A DNA stretch of 64,000 bases from Bacteroidales bacterium (GTDB lineage: Bacteria; Bacteroidota; Bacteroidia; Bacteroidales; Paludibacteraceae): assembly GCA_015061145.1 (NCBI GenBank), contig SUXD01000001.1, positions 62,001 through 126,000 of the forward strand, given 5' to 3'. The notes beneath the pieces were generated by a model, which was not told where the DNA came from, searched no databases, and worked only from the letters and a program-made list of their open reading frames with translations. Positions 28,338 through 36,661 of this stretch are shown in pieces (position 1 is the first letter of the stretch; each line of letters opens with the position of its first letter). The translations under genes were made by a program, and so were the position numbers.

Positions 28338-31298
28338 ATGTCCTTCAACGAAATAAACGCAGTCGAGAACTTCGTCATCCGTACGATGACGGGAGTGAAC
28401 TTGAATGAGACCAGTATGGCGCACGAAGCGCAGGCGCCTTACGGGGCGCAGTGGGAGTACCTGCCCGCCACGGAGCTGCCGCGCGAGGTTACCGAGGTGA
28501 TGGTGGAAACGGAGGTGAAAAAGGCCCTCGTCCGCCTCAACCCCGAGATTGCCGCACAGCCCGAACGTGCCGACGAGGTCATCTTCAAACTGCGCTCCAT
28601 CCTGCTGTCGGTCCACAGCACCGGCCTCGTGCGCGCCAACGAGGAGTTCGCCGAATGGCTCAAGGGCAACAAGACAATGCCCTTCGGCAAGAACTACGCC
28701 CACGTGCCCGTCCGCCTCATCGATTTCGAGCATATCGCAAACAACAAGTTCCAGTTGGTCAACCAGTTCAGCATCCGCAACCGCGAGACCAAACGCCCCG
28801 ACATCGTGCTGTTTGTCAACGGCTTCCCTTTGGTGGTGGGCGAGACCAAAACGCCCGTGCGGCCTTCTGTTTCTTGGCTCGATGCCGCCTCCGACATCCA
28901 CGACGGCTACGAGAACAGCGTGCCCGAACTCTTTGTGCCCAATGTGTTCAGCTTCGCCACCGAAGGACGCGAACTGTTCTACGGTGCTGTGCGCACACCT
29001 CTGGAGTTCTGGTCGGCCTGGCGGCTCAACGAAGGCTGCGAGGATTCGGAAATGCCCGGCTTGGAGAACGTCTCCGCCGAAATGCGGCAGCTGCTGTCGC
29101 CCAAGACCTTGCTCGACATCCTCTACAACTTCACCACCTACACCACCAACAAGAGCCGTCAGCGCATCAAGGTGGTGTGCCGCTACCAGCAATACGAAGG
29201 CGCCAACAAAATTGTGGAGCGCGTGCTGGAAAACAAGATCAAGCGCGGCCTGATATGGCACTTCCAAGGCTCCGGCAAGTCGCTGCTGATGCTCTTTGCC
29301 GCACAGAAGATGCGCCGTATGCCCGAGCTGAAAAGCCCCACGGTGATGATTGTGGTGGATCGCATCGACTTGGACTCGCAGACGCAGAACGTCTTCAAGG
29401 AGGCACCCAACGTGATGCCCACCGAGGACATCGACACGCTGAACAAGTTCTTGGAGAACGACGCCCGCTATATCATCATCACCACCATCTTCAAGTTCAA
29501 GGACGCCAAGCCCAACATCAACCGTCGCGACAACATCATCGTGATGGTGGATGAGGCGCACCGTACGCAGGAGGGCGACCTCGGTCAGCGTATGCGTGCC
29601 GCCCTGCCCAACGCCTTCTTCTTTGGCCTCACGGGAACACCCATCAACAAGTTGGAGCACAACACCTTCTGGACTTTCGGTGCGTTGGAGGACCAAGGCG
29701 GTTACATGAGCCGTTACTCGTTTGAAGACGCCTTGCGTGACAACACCATCCTGCCCTTGCACTTCGAGCCGCGCCTGTTGGACATCCACATCGACCGCGA
29801 TGCCGTGGACGAGGAGTTTGAACGCCTCTCCAACGAGTTGGACGAGGATGCCAAAATCACCCTCAGCAGCAAGGCCGCCAAGATGCTCGAGTTCCTGAAA
29901 TCGCCCGAGCGCATCCAGATTGTCTGCAAAGATATTGCCGAGCATTACCGCGACAAGGTGGAGCCACAAGGCTTCAAAGCGATGATTGTCACACCCGACC
30001 GCGAGGCCTGCCATCTCTACAAGATGGAGCTGAACAACTACTTCCCCGATTCCGCCTCGGCGGTGGTCATCTCCACTTCGGGCAAAGGCGAGGACGAGCT
30101 GAAACGGCTCTACAGCCTCACCAAAGATGAGCAGGAGAAGGTGATTGAGAAATTCAACAAGCCCGATTCAGAGCTCAAATTCCTGATTGTCACCGCCAAA
30201 TTGCTCACTGGTTTCGACTCGCCAATCTTGCAGACCATGTATTTGGACAAATCACTGAAAGACCACACTTTGCTGCAAGCCATCTGCCGCACTAACCGCA
30301 AGTTCCCCAACAAGACTTTCGGGCGCATAGTAGATTACTTCGGCGTGTTCGACGATGCCGCCAAGGCATTGGAATTTGACGAAGATGTGATGAAGAAAGT
30401 CATCACCAACCTCAATGATTTAATCAACGAGCTGCCGCAAGCCATGGCTGACGCCCTGTCACACTTCGAAGGCGTTGACCGCACCGTTGACGGCTTCGAC
30501 GGTTTGCAGTCCGCACAAGATGCCATAAACACTAACGAAAAACGCGATGCTTTTGCCAAAGATTATCGTCGTCTATCCAATATATGGGAATCACTTTCGC
30601 CAGACCCCGCTTTGGAGCCTTATCGAACTGATTACAAATGGCTGTCCAATGTGTATCAGTCAGTCAAGCCCTCCGGTCCCGACGCCTTGGGCAAGCTGAT
30701 TTGGCTCTCGTTGGGCGCACAGACCAAGAAAATCATGTACGAAAACATTCACGTATCGGGCATTCACACCGATATGGAAGAGGTGATTTTGGATGAGACT
30801 ATGGTTTCGGCGTTGATGGGCAACAAGGATATGAAAGCCGCCAAGAAAATGGAGCGAGAACTCATCAAGCGCTTCAAGAAGCACGCCGACAAGCCCAAGT
30901 TCATCGAGCTGAGCAAACGTCTCGAAGCCCTGCGCGACAAAGCCGAACAAGGCCTGATTTCGAGCATCGAGTTCATCAAGGAACTTTGCCAGATTGCCCG
31001 CGAAACCTTGCAGGCCGAAAAGCAGGAAGCCGAAGTGGAAGTCCGCAAGACTGGCAAGGAAGCTCTGACGGAACTATTTTTGGAACTGCGCACCGAAGAC
31101 ACGCCGGCCGTCGTGGGTCGTATCGTCGCCGACATCGACAGCATCGTGAAAGTGGTGCGTTTCCCCGGCTGGCAGACCACCAACGCTGGCGAGCGCGAAG
31201 TGCAGAAAGCCTTGCGCAAGACCCTGCTGAAGTACAAGCTACACAAGGAGGAAGCATTGTTCCAGAAGGCGTATGAGTATATTAGGGAGTATTATTGA
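28338..31298 (+). CDS. hsdR: Type I restriction-modification endonuclease/translocase subunit
   Basis: A 986-residue HsdR that translocates and cuts unmodified DNA. The N-terminal PD-(D/E)xK nuclease has RPDIVLFVNG with Asp155 and GETK with Glu169 and Lys171. The SF2 motor has Walker A FQGSGKS (310-315), DEAH (405-408), GLTGTP, and TGFDSP and CRTNRK further on. The C-terminal part is helical and probably contacts the methyltransferase. All motifs are intact. GC content is among the highest in the window. A terminator follows at 31336. Confidence 0.96.
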   Translation: MSFNEINAVENFVIRTMTGVNLNETSMAHEAQAPYGAQWEYLPATELPREVTEVMVETEVKKALVRLNPEIAAQPERADEVIFKLRSILLSVHSTGLVRANEEFAEWLKGNKTMPFGKNYAHVPVRLIDFEHIANNKFQLVNQFSIRNRETKRPDIVLFVNGFPLVVGETKTPVRPSVSWLDAASDIHDGYENSVPELFVPNVFSFATEGRELFYGAVRTPLEFWSAWRLNEGCEDSEMPGLENVSAEMRQLLSPKTLLDILYNFTTYTTNKSRQRIKVVCRYQQYEGANKIVERVLENKIKRGLIWHFQGSGKSLLMLFAAQKMRRMPELKSPTVMIVVDRIDLDSQTQNVFKEAPNVMPTEDIDTLNKFLENDARYIIITTIFKFKDAKPNINRRDNIIVMVDEAHRTQEGDLGQRMRAALPNAFFFGLTGTPINKLEHNTFWTFGALEDQGGYMSRYSFEDALRDNTILPLHFEPRLLDIHIDRDAVDEEFERLSNELDEDAKITLSSKAAKMLEFLKSPERIQIVCKDIAEHYRDKVEPQGFKAMIVTPDREACHLYKMELNNYFPDSASAVVISTSGKGEDELKRLYSLTKDEQEKVIEKFNKPDSELKFLIVTAKLLTGFDSPILQTMYLDKSLKDHTLLQAICRTNRKFPNKTFGRIVDYFGVFDDAAKALEFDEDVMKKVITNLNDLINELPQAMADALSHFEGVDRTVDGFDGLQSAQDAINTNEKRDAFAKDYRRLSNIWESLSPDPALEPYRTDYKWLSNVYQSVKPSGPDALGKLIWLSLGAQTKKIMYENIHVSGIHTDMEEVILDETMVSALMGNKDMKAAKKMERELIKRFKKHADKPKFIELSKRLEALRDKAEQGLISSIEFIKELCQIARETLQAEKQEAEVEVRKTGKEALTELFLELRTEDTPAVVGRIVADIDSIVKVVRFPGWQTTNAGEREVQKALRKTLLKYKLHKEEALFQKAYEYIREYY

Positions 31299-31335
31299 TA
31301 GTATGTCAAATCTTGGCATATTTTGAATGAATAAC

Positions 31336-31366
31336 AAAAGCGAGGCTGATAGTCAACCTCGCTTTT
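31336..31366. terminator. Bidirectional terminator between hsdR and tRNA-Asn
   Basis: A perfect 10-bp stem, 31336-31345 with 31357-31366, with A4 and T4 flanks inside the stem. It ends hsdR transcription on the plus strand and lies immediately after the CCA end of the convergent tRNA-Asn gene; its last base is the A of that CCA. Confidence 0.8.
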
Positions 31367-31442
31367 GGCGCTTCAAGATGGGCTTGAACCAACGACCCCA
31401 TGATTAACAGTCATGTGCTCTAACCAACTGAGCTATTGAAGC
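31366..31442 (-). tRNA. tRNA-Asn (anticodon GUU)
   Basis: The cloverleaf folds with acceptor stem GCTTCAA/TTGAAGC, D arm, anticodon stem CATGA/TCATG with loop CTGTTAA (anticodon GTT) and T loop TTCAAGC. Discriminator G is followed by an encoded CCA, unlike the other three tRNA genes in the window. The T stem has one U-U mismatch (GTTGG against CCATC), which could be natural. Confidence 0.93.
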
Positions 31443-31456
31443 AGTGTTTGTGAGTG

Positions 31457-31488
31457 CAAAGGTAATTCACATTTGCGGATATGCAAAA
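31457..31488 (-). promoter_or_regulatory. Promoter of tRNA-Asn
   Basis: On the minus strand TTTTG (31484-31488) and TACCTTTG (31457-31464) are exactly 19 bases apart, a perfect match to the Bacteroidota consensus, 14 bases before the tRNA. Confidence 0.85.
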
Positions 31489-31559
31489 TTTACTGCGATT
31501 TTTTTTCATAAATCTGCGAAAAACGCATAAAAAATATTTCAAATACGCAAAAATAGACT

Positions 31560-31567
31560 TATCTTTG
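31560..31567 (+). promoter_or_regulatory. Promoter -7 element of tRNA-Leu
   Basis: TATCTTTG lies 25 bases before the tRNA-Leu 5' end; TTTC at 31537-31540 is at the -33 distance (19-base spacer). Confidence 0.7.
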
Positions 31568-31592
31568 CCGTGCATTAGCGAAAAACTGGTGC

Positions 31593-31677
31593 GCCGCAAT
31601 GTTGGAATGGTAGACAAGAAGGACTTAAAATCCTTTGGGCAGTAATGCTCGTGTGGGTTCAAGTCCCACTTGCGGTA
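31593..31677 (+). tRNA. tRNA-Leu (anticodon UAA)
   Basis: Acceptor GCCGCAA/TTGCGGT, anticodon stem AAGGA/TCCTT with loop CTTAAAA (anticodon TAA), a long class II variable arm and T stem GTGGG/CCCAC with loop TTCAAGT. Discriminator A; CCA is not encoded. Confidence 0.95.
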
Positions 31678-31680
31678 CAA

Positions 31681-31715
31681 AAAGTCTGTAAGAATTTTCT
31701 TGCAGGCTTTTTTGT
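31681..31715 (+). terminator. Terminator after tRNA-Leu
   Basis: A stem of about 13 bp (31681-31693 with 31698-31710, two G-U pairs) runs into a T-rich stretch, directly after the tRNA. The thioesterase gene 29 bases further on may be partly expressed by read-through. Confidence 0.75.
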
Positions 31716-31743
31716 TTTTATCTTTGCGAAAAATAAATGACTA

Positions 31744-32142
31744 ATGATTCATCAGGAATACATTTACGAACTGCCGATGAAAGTTCGCGATTACGAATGC
31801 GACTTTCAAGGGATAGTGAATAATTCGGTCTATCAGAATTATCTGGAGCATACGCGGCACGAATTCATCATGACCCGCAATGTGAATATAATGGAGTTGC
31901 ACAATCGCGGCATTGATGTGGTGGTGGCGCGCATCGATATAGCGTACAAGTCACCTTTGCATGGCGGCGATGAGTTCCTCAGCAAGCTGTATATCAGCAA
32001 AGAAGGATTGCGCTATGTGTTTTTCCAGGATATTTACCGCAAGGCCGATAATGCTCTGTGCATCAAGGCGCGGGTAGATTGTGTGGCGTTGGTGAACGGA
32101 AAGCTGAAAAACTGCGACGAGTTGGATAAGACTTTTTTCTGA
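31744..32142 (+). CDS. Hotdog-fold acyl-CoA thioesterase (YbgC/FadM-like)
   Basis: A 132-residue single hotdog domain of the 4HBT family. The N-terminal VRDYECDFQGIVNNSVYQNYLE carries the family Asp in the position equivalent to the catalytic Asp of 4-hydroxybenzoyl-CoA thioesterase, and the central helix HTRHEFIM follows. The substrate is not known; YbgC-like proteins hydrolyse acyl-CoA or acyl-ACP and are linked to envelope lipid metabolism. Next genes are a DUF59 protein and lpxH, each after about 22 bases, so a three-gene operon is likely. Confidence 0.85.
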   Translation: MIHQEYIYELPMKVRDYECDFQGIVNNSVYQNYLEHTRHEFIMTRNVNIMELHNRGIDVVVARIDIAYKSPLHGGDEFLSKLYISKEGLRYVFFQDIYRKADNALCIKARVDCVALVNGKLKNCDELDKTFF

Positions 32143-32164
32143 TGATTTTTTTAAATGTACTGAA

Positions 32165-32497
32165 ATGCCCGAACAGAAGACAACAAACGAATTCCTTGGA
32201 CTGGAGGAAAAGATAGTGGAGGCCCTGAAAACGGTTTTCGACCCCGAAATTCCTGTGAATGTTTATGACCTTGGCATGATATATAAAGTGGATGTGGACG
32301 ATGATCAGCATGTGAACATAGACATGACTCTTACCGCGCCGGGATGTCCTGCCGCCGACTTTCTGGTGAGCGATGTGCAAATGAAGGTGGAAGGCGTCGA
32401 AGGGGTGAAATCATGTAATGTGTCGCTTGTTTTCGAACCTGCATGGGAACAGAGCATGATGAGTGAAGAAGCGAAACTGGAACTGGGATTGATGTAG
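32165..32497 (+). CDS. DUF59/MIP18-family protein (iron-sulfur cluster assembly, SufT-like)
   Basis: A 110-residue protein with the DUF59 hallmarks DPEIPVNVYDLGMIY, LTAPGCPAADF (the conserved Cys) and FEPAW. Bacterial members help mature iron-sulfur proteins and often lie in suf operons. Here no other suf gene is nearby; it stands between a thioesterase gene and lpxH. PaaD-type ring-hydroxylase factors belong to the same family but no paa genes are present. Confidence 0.85.
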   Translation: MPEQKTTNEFLGLEEKIVEALKTVFDPEIPVNVYDLGMIYKVDVDDDQHVNIDMTLTAPGCPAADFLVSDVQMKVEGVEGVKSCNVSLVFEPAWEQSMMSEEAKLELGLM

Positions 32498-32519
32498 CGA
32501 AAGAAAGGAGAGTGCAGAT

Positions 32520-33260
32520 ATGCAAAAGAAAGTGTATTTCATAGCTGATGCCCATCTTGGGGCTACCTGCGTGCCGAATTCCAAAGAGAAAGAACGCCGC
32601 TTGGTGGCATGGCTCGACTCTGTGAAGGAATCGGCATCGGCCATTTATATGCTTGGCGACATGTTTGATTTCTGGTTTGAATACGAATATGTGGTGCCGA
32701 GCGGATTTACCCGTTTTTTGGGCAAACTATCAGAGCTGGCTGATGCAGGAGTGGAATTGCATTTTTTTACGGGTAATCACGATATCTGGACTTTCGGATA
32801 TTTGGAGAAAGAGGTGGGCATGAAGGTGCATCGAAAAGAGGAAATCGTCGAAATCATGGGACGGAAATTCTTCTTGGCGCATGGCGACGGACTTGGCGAT
32901 CCGAGTCTCAGATTTAAATTTCTTCGCGCTTTTTTTCATAATTATGTTTGTCAGCGGCTTTTTGCTATGCTTCATCCCTATATAGCTATGTCAGTCGGGC
33001 TGCTTTGGTCGGGCAAGAGCCGCAAGATGAAAGAAAACCGCTTTTCTCGATATTTGGGCGAAGAAAAGGAACACCTGGTGCAATTTGTGAAGAAATACGA
33101 CGGACCGGCTGTCGATTATTTCATTTTCGGCCATCGGCACATCTTGTTAGACGAAACTTTCGGCGGACGACGCATGCTTGTTCTCGGCGATTGGATTTCG
33201 CTTTGCTCGTATGCCGAATTTGATGGCGAAACGCTAGCTTTGAAGCAGGCGACAGAGTAA
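32520..33260 (+). CDS. lpxH: UDP-2,3-diacylglucosamine diphosphatase
   Basis: Hydrolyses UDP-2,3-diacylglucosamine to lipid X in lipid A synthesis at the inner membrane surface. The 246-residue calcineurin-type phosphoesterase has the metal-binding motifs ADAHLG, GDMFDFW, GNHD, AHGDGLGD and FGHRH in order. The aromatic-rich FWFEYEY after motif II fits LpxH. Other lipid A genes (lpxD, lpxC-fabZ, lpxA) lie 4.7 kb downstream. Confidence 0.9.
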   Translation: MQKKVYFIADAHLGATCVPNSKEKERRLVAWLDSVKESASAIYMLGDMFDFWFEYEYVVPSGFTRFLGKLSELADAGVELHFFTGNHDIWTFGYLEKEVGMKVHRKEEIVEIMGRKFFLAHGDGLGDPSLRFKFLRAFFHNYVCQRLFAMLHPYIAMSVGLLWSGKSRKMKENRFSRYLGEEKEHLVQFVKKYDGPAVDYFIFGHRHILLDETFGGRRMLVLGDWISLCSYAEFDGETLALKQATE

Positions 33261-33330
33261 CCGTCACTTCTGTATTCTGTTTGAGATGAGTAATTTTTTG
33301 TTCAAAGTTCTTTGGGTAAGAAAAATGTTG

Positions 33331-33338
33331 TATTTTTG
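33331..33338 (+). promoter_or_regulatory. Promoter -7 element of the 33432 gene
   Basis: TATTTTTG matches TAnnTTTG, 93 bases upstream of the start codon, leaving a 5' leader of about 85 bases in which nothing else was recognised. Confidence 0.5.
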
Positions 33339-33431
33339 CAATGGAGTATAGTTGTTTTTCAAAAGAAATAACTACATTTCGTTGAAATTATATGTCGAAT
33401 TCTAAACATTACCCCTAAAAAAATATTTGAT

Positions 33432-34217
33432 ATGAAAAAAAAATTACTTTTTGCAACTGCAATTTTGTGCAGTGTCAGTTTGGCTTTTGCTGATGCCGTA
33501 AGCATTGGCGGTGTGTATTTGGTGTATGATGAAGATGTTGATGATTTGACATCCCGCATCAATGAGGTGGACGGTATGACTGCCTCAGGAGCTATCTCTT
33601 TCAATGCAAGTACGAAGACATTGACATTGGAGGATGCTACAATTGAGTGCAACAGTGATAAAAGTGTCATTCTGTTCTATCCCAACAGTACACTGAATAT
33701 AGTGTTGGTAGGCGAGAATAGCTTTAATCAGACAAACAGCGGTTATGTATCTTGTGTCCGTTCTGCGCAGAGCAGCGTGCTCAATATCTCAGGCAGCGGC
33801 AGCCTGACTATTACATCGGTACAATGGTATCCTATTGCCACTGATGCGTCATGCTCTATCGTAATAGATAATACCACAGTGGATTTGCATTCGACTGGCT
33901 ATGGTGATTACGGCATTAACAATAACTCTCAGACCTTTGGTGATGTGGAAATCATTAAATCGACAGTGAGGGCAGGCTCAATTAGCCGTGTCCATTCTGT
34001 TACGCTGACTGATTGTAGAATAGCGTCTCCTGACGATGCTGAAGTTACAGAATCTGGCATCAGCAGAGCGAATGTATTTATTGTTCCAGTATATCCTACA
34101 GGAATAAATGAAGTGCAGGATAACAAGAAACAAGGCATGAAGGTTCTTCGCGACGATGCAGTATATATCCTTCGTGATGGCAAAGAATACAATGTGAAGG
34201 GAGAACGCGTGCGATAA
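33432..34217 (+). CDS. Secreted protein with conserved Bacteroidales C-terminal tail, function unknown
   Basis: A 261-residue protein. Residues 1-20 are a signal peptide (MKKKLLFATAILCSVSLAFA). The middle is rich in S, T, N and alternating hydrophobics, with repeated patterns such as LNISGSGSLTI and VEIIKSTVRAG, as in right-handed beta-helix or carbohydrate-binding-like folds. The last 35 residues start GINEVQ and include KVLRDDAVYILRDGKEY, a tail shared with the protein at 46937-48286. The tail may direct surface sorting. It is flanked by its own promoter and terminator, so it is monocistronic. No enzyme motif was recognised. Confidence 0.75.
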   Translation: MKKKLLFATAILCSVSLAFADAVSIGGVYLVYDEDVDDLTSRINEVDGMTASGAISFNASTKTLTLEDATIECNSDKSVILFYPNSTLNIVLVGENSFNQTNSGYVSCVRSAQSSVLNISGSGSLTITSVQWYPIATDASCSIVIDNTTVDLHSTGYGDYGINNNSQTFGDVEIIKSTVRAGSISRVHSVTLTDCRIASPDDAEVTESGISRANVFIVPVYPTGINEVQDNKKQGMKVLRDDAVYILRDGKEYNVKGERVR

Positions 34218-34247
34218 TCGCGGTTGAAACGATGTTACATACACGAA

Positions 34248-34286
34248 GAAAGAGTGTCGCTTGCGGCGCTCTTTCGTTATTTTTCT
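34248..34286 (+). terminator. Terminator after the 33432 gene
   Basis: A long stem of about 12 bp (34248-34260 with 34263-34275, two G-U pairs) is followed by GTTATTTTTC. Confidence 0.75.
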
Positions 34287-34355
34287 AGTATTCATTGTTG
34301 AAATATATACACATTGAATTATTCCCACATTTCCGTGTTTTGTGCAAAAAAAGTG

Positions 34356-34363
34356 TATCTTTG
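34356..34363 (+). promoter_or_regulatory. Promoter -7 element of the Ig-like lipoprotein gene
   Basis: TATCTTTG, exact consensus, 28 bases upstream of the start codon. Confidence 0.6.
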
Positions 34364-34391
34364 CATGGAATAAATAAAAAAAAATAAATCT

Positions 34392-36059
34392 ATGCGAATG
34401 ACTAGAATTTTTACAGCAGGAATCCTGCTTGCGCTATGCGGACTGCTCTTTTGGCAATGCAAAGATGACAATGAAAAGAAATCTGGGTTCATTGTAGAAA
34501 GTATGGCGTTCTCCGAAGAAGAAATCACGCTGAGGGAAGGCGAATTTGATGACCTTTACGACTATCTGATTGTGGAGCCGGAGGGTATTGTTGATACTTT
34601 GACCATCGATTTTGAGTCGTCAAACAAAGAAGTAGCTTCCGTAACTGGTTCGGGCATGGTGCTGGCCAGCAGCGATGGCAGATGTACTGTTACGGCTTCG
34701 GCCTACGGCAAAACTGCCGAAATAGATGTACGGGTGACGCCATTGCCAATAACAGATTTTGACGTGCCCAGCGGAACTTTGCAAGCTGCGGTGAATGTGC
34801 CTATGGCGCTAGACATCACTGTGACGCCAGCCCAAGCGAGCCCTAAACGCTTGAACGTGTCGGTGCAGCCCGAAAGTGCCAGCTTGAAATTTGAAAACAA
34901 GACATGGAAATTTACGGCATCAGAAGCAGGTGTCTACACTGTTTCCGTAGAGAATGATGAGATTGTGAAAACAATAACGGTTGAAGCAAAAGTGAAGCCA
35001 GTGGAGTCGGTCGCTCTCAACAAGGCGTCTGTCGCTATTCCCATTAATGGTACAGTAGTGCTTACGGCCACGATTTTGCCCGAAGACGCAACCTATAAGA
35101 CGGTGACATGGTCGTCTGGCGACAATTCGATTGTTACGGTAGATGAAAATGGTGTATGCCGAGGTCTGAAAATAGGTAAAACTGTCGTTACAGCCACTGC
35201 AGAAGGCGGATATAAGGCCACTTGCAGTGTGCGTGTGCTTGAACAAGATCCGAGTACGCTTCCTCTCTTTTCTGTTGAAGCAGACAAGTGGGTATTGTTC
35301 GCCCCTGGCAATTTGCAATATACGACTACGGGAACACATAGTTGTGCCGATGGCACGACCAAAACGGGGACATGGCGTTTTGCACAGCATCAGTATGATT
35401 ATATTGGCGCAGGAAACAGCAATATTTCATCTACCTATACAGGATGGGTTGATCTTTTTGGTTGGGGTGTTACGGGTTATGGCGCACATCCATATACGAC
35501 ATCTACATCAGCTACTTATGGAAACACTGCGGATAAATATTCAGATTGGGGTACATATAACGCCATACAGAACGGGACTGATATTGATGAGCCGGGCGCA
35601 TGGCGAGTTCCTACACACAGTGATTTCCACTATATCCTAAATGTGCGTGCTAATCATGCCAATCTTAAGGGTGTGGCGAAGGTCAATGGTGTGAATGGAT
35701 TGGTGTTGTTGCCCGACAATTGGTCGTTTCCTGCAGAGGTGTCGTTTACTCCAGGTGTGGCGAGCCAGGATGGAGCGGCTTACTATTCTACTGTAAATAA
35801 TTATTCCGAAGCCCAATGGAAGCAATTGGAGGATTATGGAGCGGTTTTCCTTCCTGCTGCAGGTTACAGGATGGAAACAAGTCTTTATAAACAGAATGAA
35901 GATGGTCGTTATTGGACTATAGGCTCGTATAATTATTATGGAACTACCAGAATTGTTCGCCTTTTCTTTTCTAGCAATGCTGTAGAATGTATGCGAAATT
36001 ATGATGGAACTTCACTTCGTTATATGGGTTATTCCGTTCGTCTGGTGCAAGATTTTTGA
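34392..36059 (+). CDS. Surface lipoprotein with BIG2 Ig-like domains and a C-type-lectin-like C-terminal domain
   Basis: A 555-residue protein. The N-terminus has a lipoprotein signal with lipobox around LLFWQC (Cys about residue 22) followed by charged DDNEKK. Two or three Ig-like domains follow; the clearest, about residues 200-285, is BIG2-type (VESVALNKASVAIPINGT to ATCSVRV). From about residue 290 a domain typical of Bacteroidetes/Fibrobacter surface proteins begins (WVLFAPGNLQYT, WVDLFGWGVTGYG, AWRVPTHSDF, GAVFLPAAGYR, GYSVRLV), related to the C-type lectin/sulfatase-modifying fold. It probably binds a ligand outside the cell. MRMTR gives two possible start ATGs. No enzymatic role is proposed. 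Confidence 0.8.
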   Translation: MRMTRIFTAGILLALCGLLFWQCKDDNEKKSGFIVESMAFSEEEITLREGEFDDLYDYLIVEPEGIVDTLTIDFESSNKEVASVTGSGMVLASSDGRCTVTASAYGKTAEIDVRVTPLPITDFDVPSGTLQAAVNVPMALDITVTPAQASPKRLNVSVQPESASLKFENKTWKFTASEAGVYTVSVENDEIVKTITVEAKVKPVESVALNKASVAIPINGTVVLTATILPEDATYKTVTWSSGDNSIVTVDENGVCRGLKIGKTVVTATAEGGYKATCSVRVLEQDPSTLPLFSVEADKWVLFAPGNLQYTTTGTHSCADGTTKTGTWRFAQHQYDYIGAGNSNISSTYTGWVDLFGWGVTGYGAHPYTTSTSATYGNTADKYSDWGTYNAIQNGTDIDEPGAWRVPTHSDFHYILNVRANHANLKGVAKVNGVNGLVLLPDNWSFPAEVSFTPGVASQDGAAYYSTVNNYSEAQWKQLEDYGAVFLPAAGYRMETSLYKQNEDGRYWTIGSYNYYGTTRIVRLFFSSNAVECMRNYDGTSLRYMGYSVRLVQDF

Positions 36060-36076
36060 AATAGAAAAGATGAATA

Positions 36077-36108
36077 AAAAGCCGCCTGCAGCAATGCAGA
36101 CGGCTTTT
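36077..36108. terminator. Bidirectional terminator between convergent genes
   Basis: Stem 36077-36084 with 36101-36108, continued by CTGC/GCAG after a C-A mismatch, with A and T flanks. It serves the lipoprotein gene on the plus strand and the CYTH gene on the minus strand, whose stop is at 36110. Confidence 0.85.
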
Positions 36109-36109
36109 C

Positions 36110-36577
36110 TTATTTCCATTCGTTGTATGGGTGCAGACTCAGGTATGAATTGTAGTAGCGTTTGTCGCCGCTCACCTCTTTGCCAATCCATTTGGGCAGA
36201 ACGACGGTTTCGTCCTCCGATTGCAACTCCACTTCGGCCATCACTAGCCCCTCGTTTTCGCCTTCAAATACATCCACTTCCCATAAATGTCCTTCGTAGG
36301 GTATTTTGTAGCGTGTTTTGGCTATAATGGGCCTTTTGCACAGTTCCAGCAGTTTCAGCGCATCGTCGATAGGGATTTCGTATTCAAATTCCATTTTTGA
36401 AATGTTCTGTGTGCGTCCCTTCACGCAAAAGTATCCGTGACTGTTGGTGATGCGCACCCTTACCGTGCGATCGGGATTGTCGTTGAGGTAGCCTTGCTTG
36501 ATGTGAAAGACCTTTGTTGCATCCTCTTTAGGGAAGTCGCTTTTTAGCAGGAATTTTCGTTCTATTTCTATGTTCAT
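36110..36577 (-). CDS. CYTH domain protein (triphosphate tunnel metalloenzyme)
   Basis: A 155-residue protein starting MNIEIERKFLL, the ExExK signature of CYTH proteins, followed by the alternating Glu/Arg/Lys pattern of the tunnel (VRVRITNSHGYFCVKGR, EFEYEIP, AKTRYKIP, VDVFEGENEGLVMAEVEL). Bacterial stand-alone CYTH proteins are often inorganic triphosphatases; adenylate cyclase activity occurs in some. The start at 36577 is chosen because it places ExExK at residues 4-8. It diverges from the HD-domain gene. Confidence 0.88.
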   Translation of the reverse strand: MNIEIERKFLLKSDFPKEDATKVFHIKQGYLNDNPDRTVRVRITNSHGYFCVKGRTQNISKMEFEYEIPIDDALKLLELCKRPIIAKTRYKIPYEGHLWEVDVFEGENEGLVMAEVELQSEDETVVLPKWIGKEVSGDKRYYNSYLSLHPYNEWK

Positions 36578-36633
36578 CTTCAGTTTGAAAGATAAGTGCA
36601 AGAAACGCTTTGGGTGGCGTGTCTTTTTTTTGT

Positions 36634-36641
36634 TATTTTTG
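36634..36641 (+). promoter_or_regulatory. Promoter -7 element of the HD-domain gene
   Basis: TATTTTTG with TTTG about 20 bases upstream (36610-36613). It ends 14 bases before the first usable ATG (36656), so the 5' leader is very short. Confidence 0.6.
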
Positions 36642-36661
36642 TGCTTTCAAATATAATGGAT

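Noticed and set aside
28311-30014. A 567-codon open frame antisense to hsdR, and a 367-codon frame in another plus frame at 28451-29554.
   Set aside because: Both are by-products of the very high GC content of hsdR. Their translations are low-complexity (His/Val/Leu or Arg/His/Gln-rich) and show no domain, while hsdR has all its motifs.
31366-31442. An attachment-site duplication of the tRNA-Asn 3' end as evidence for an integrative element.
   Set aside because: The gap left of hsdM (21016-21284) contains no copy of the tRNA 3' sequence, and there is no integrase, relaxase or conjugation gene.
31366-31442. tRNA-Asn as a pseudogene because of the U-U pair in the T stem.
   Set aside because: All other stems are perfect, the CCA end is encoded and the promoter is an exact consensus, so it is probably functional.
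34392-36059. The C-type-lectin-like domain as the variable protein of a diversity-generating retroelement.
   Set aside because: No reverse transcriptase, template repeat or accessory gene is in the window, and the same domain is common in Bacteroidales outside such elements.
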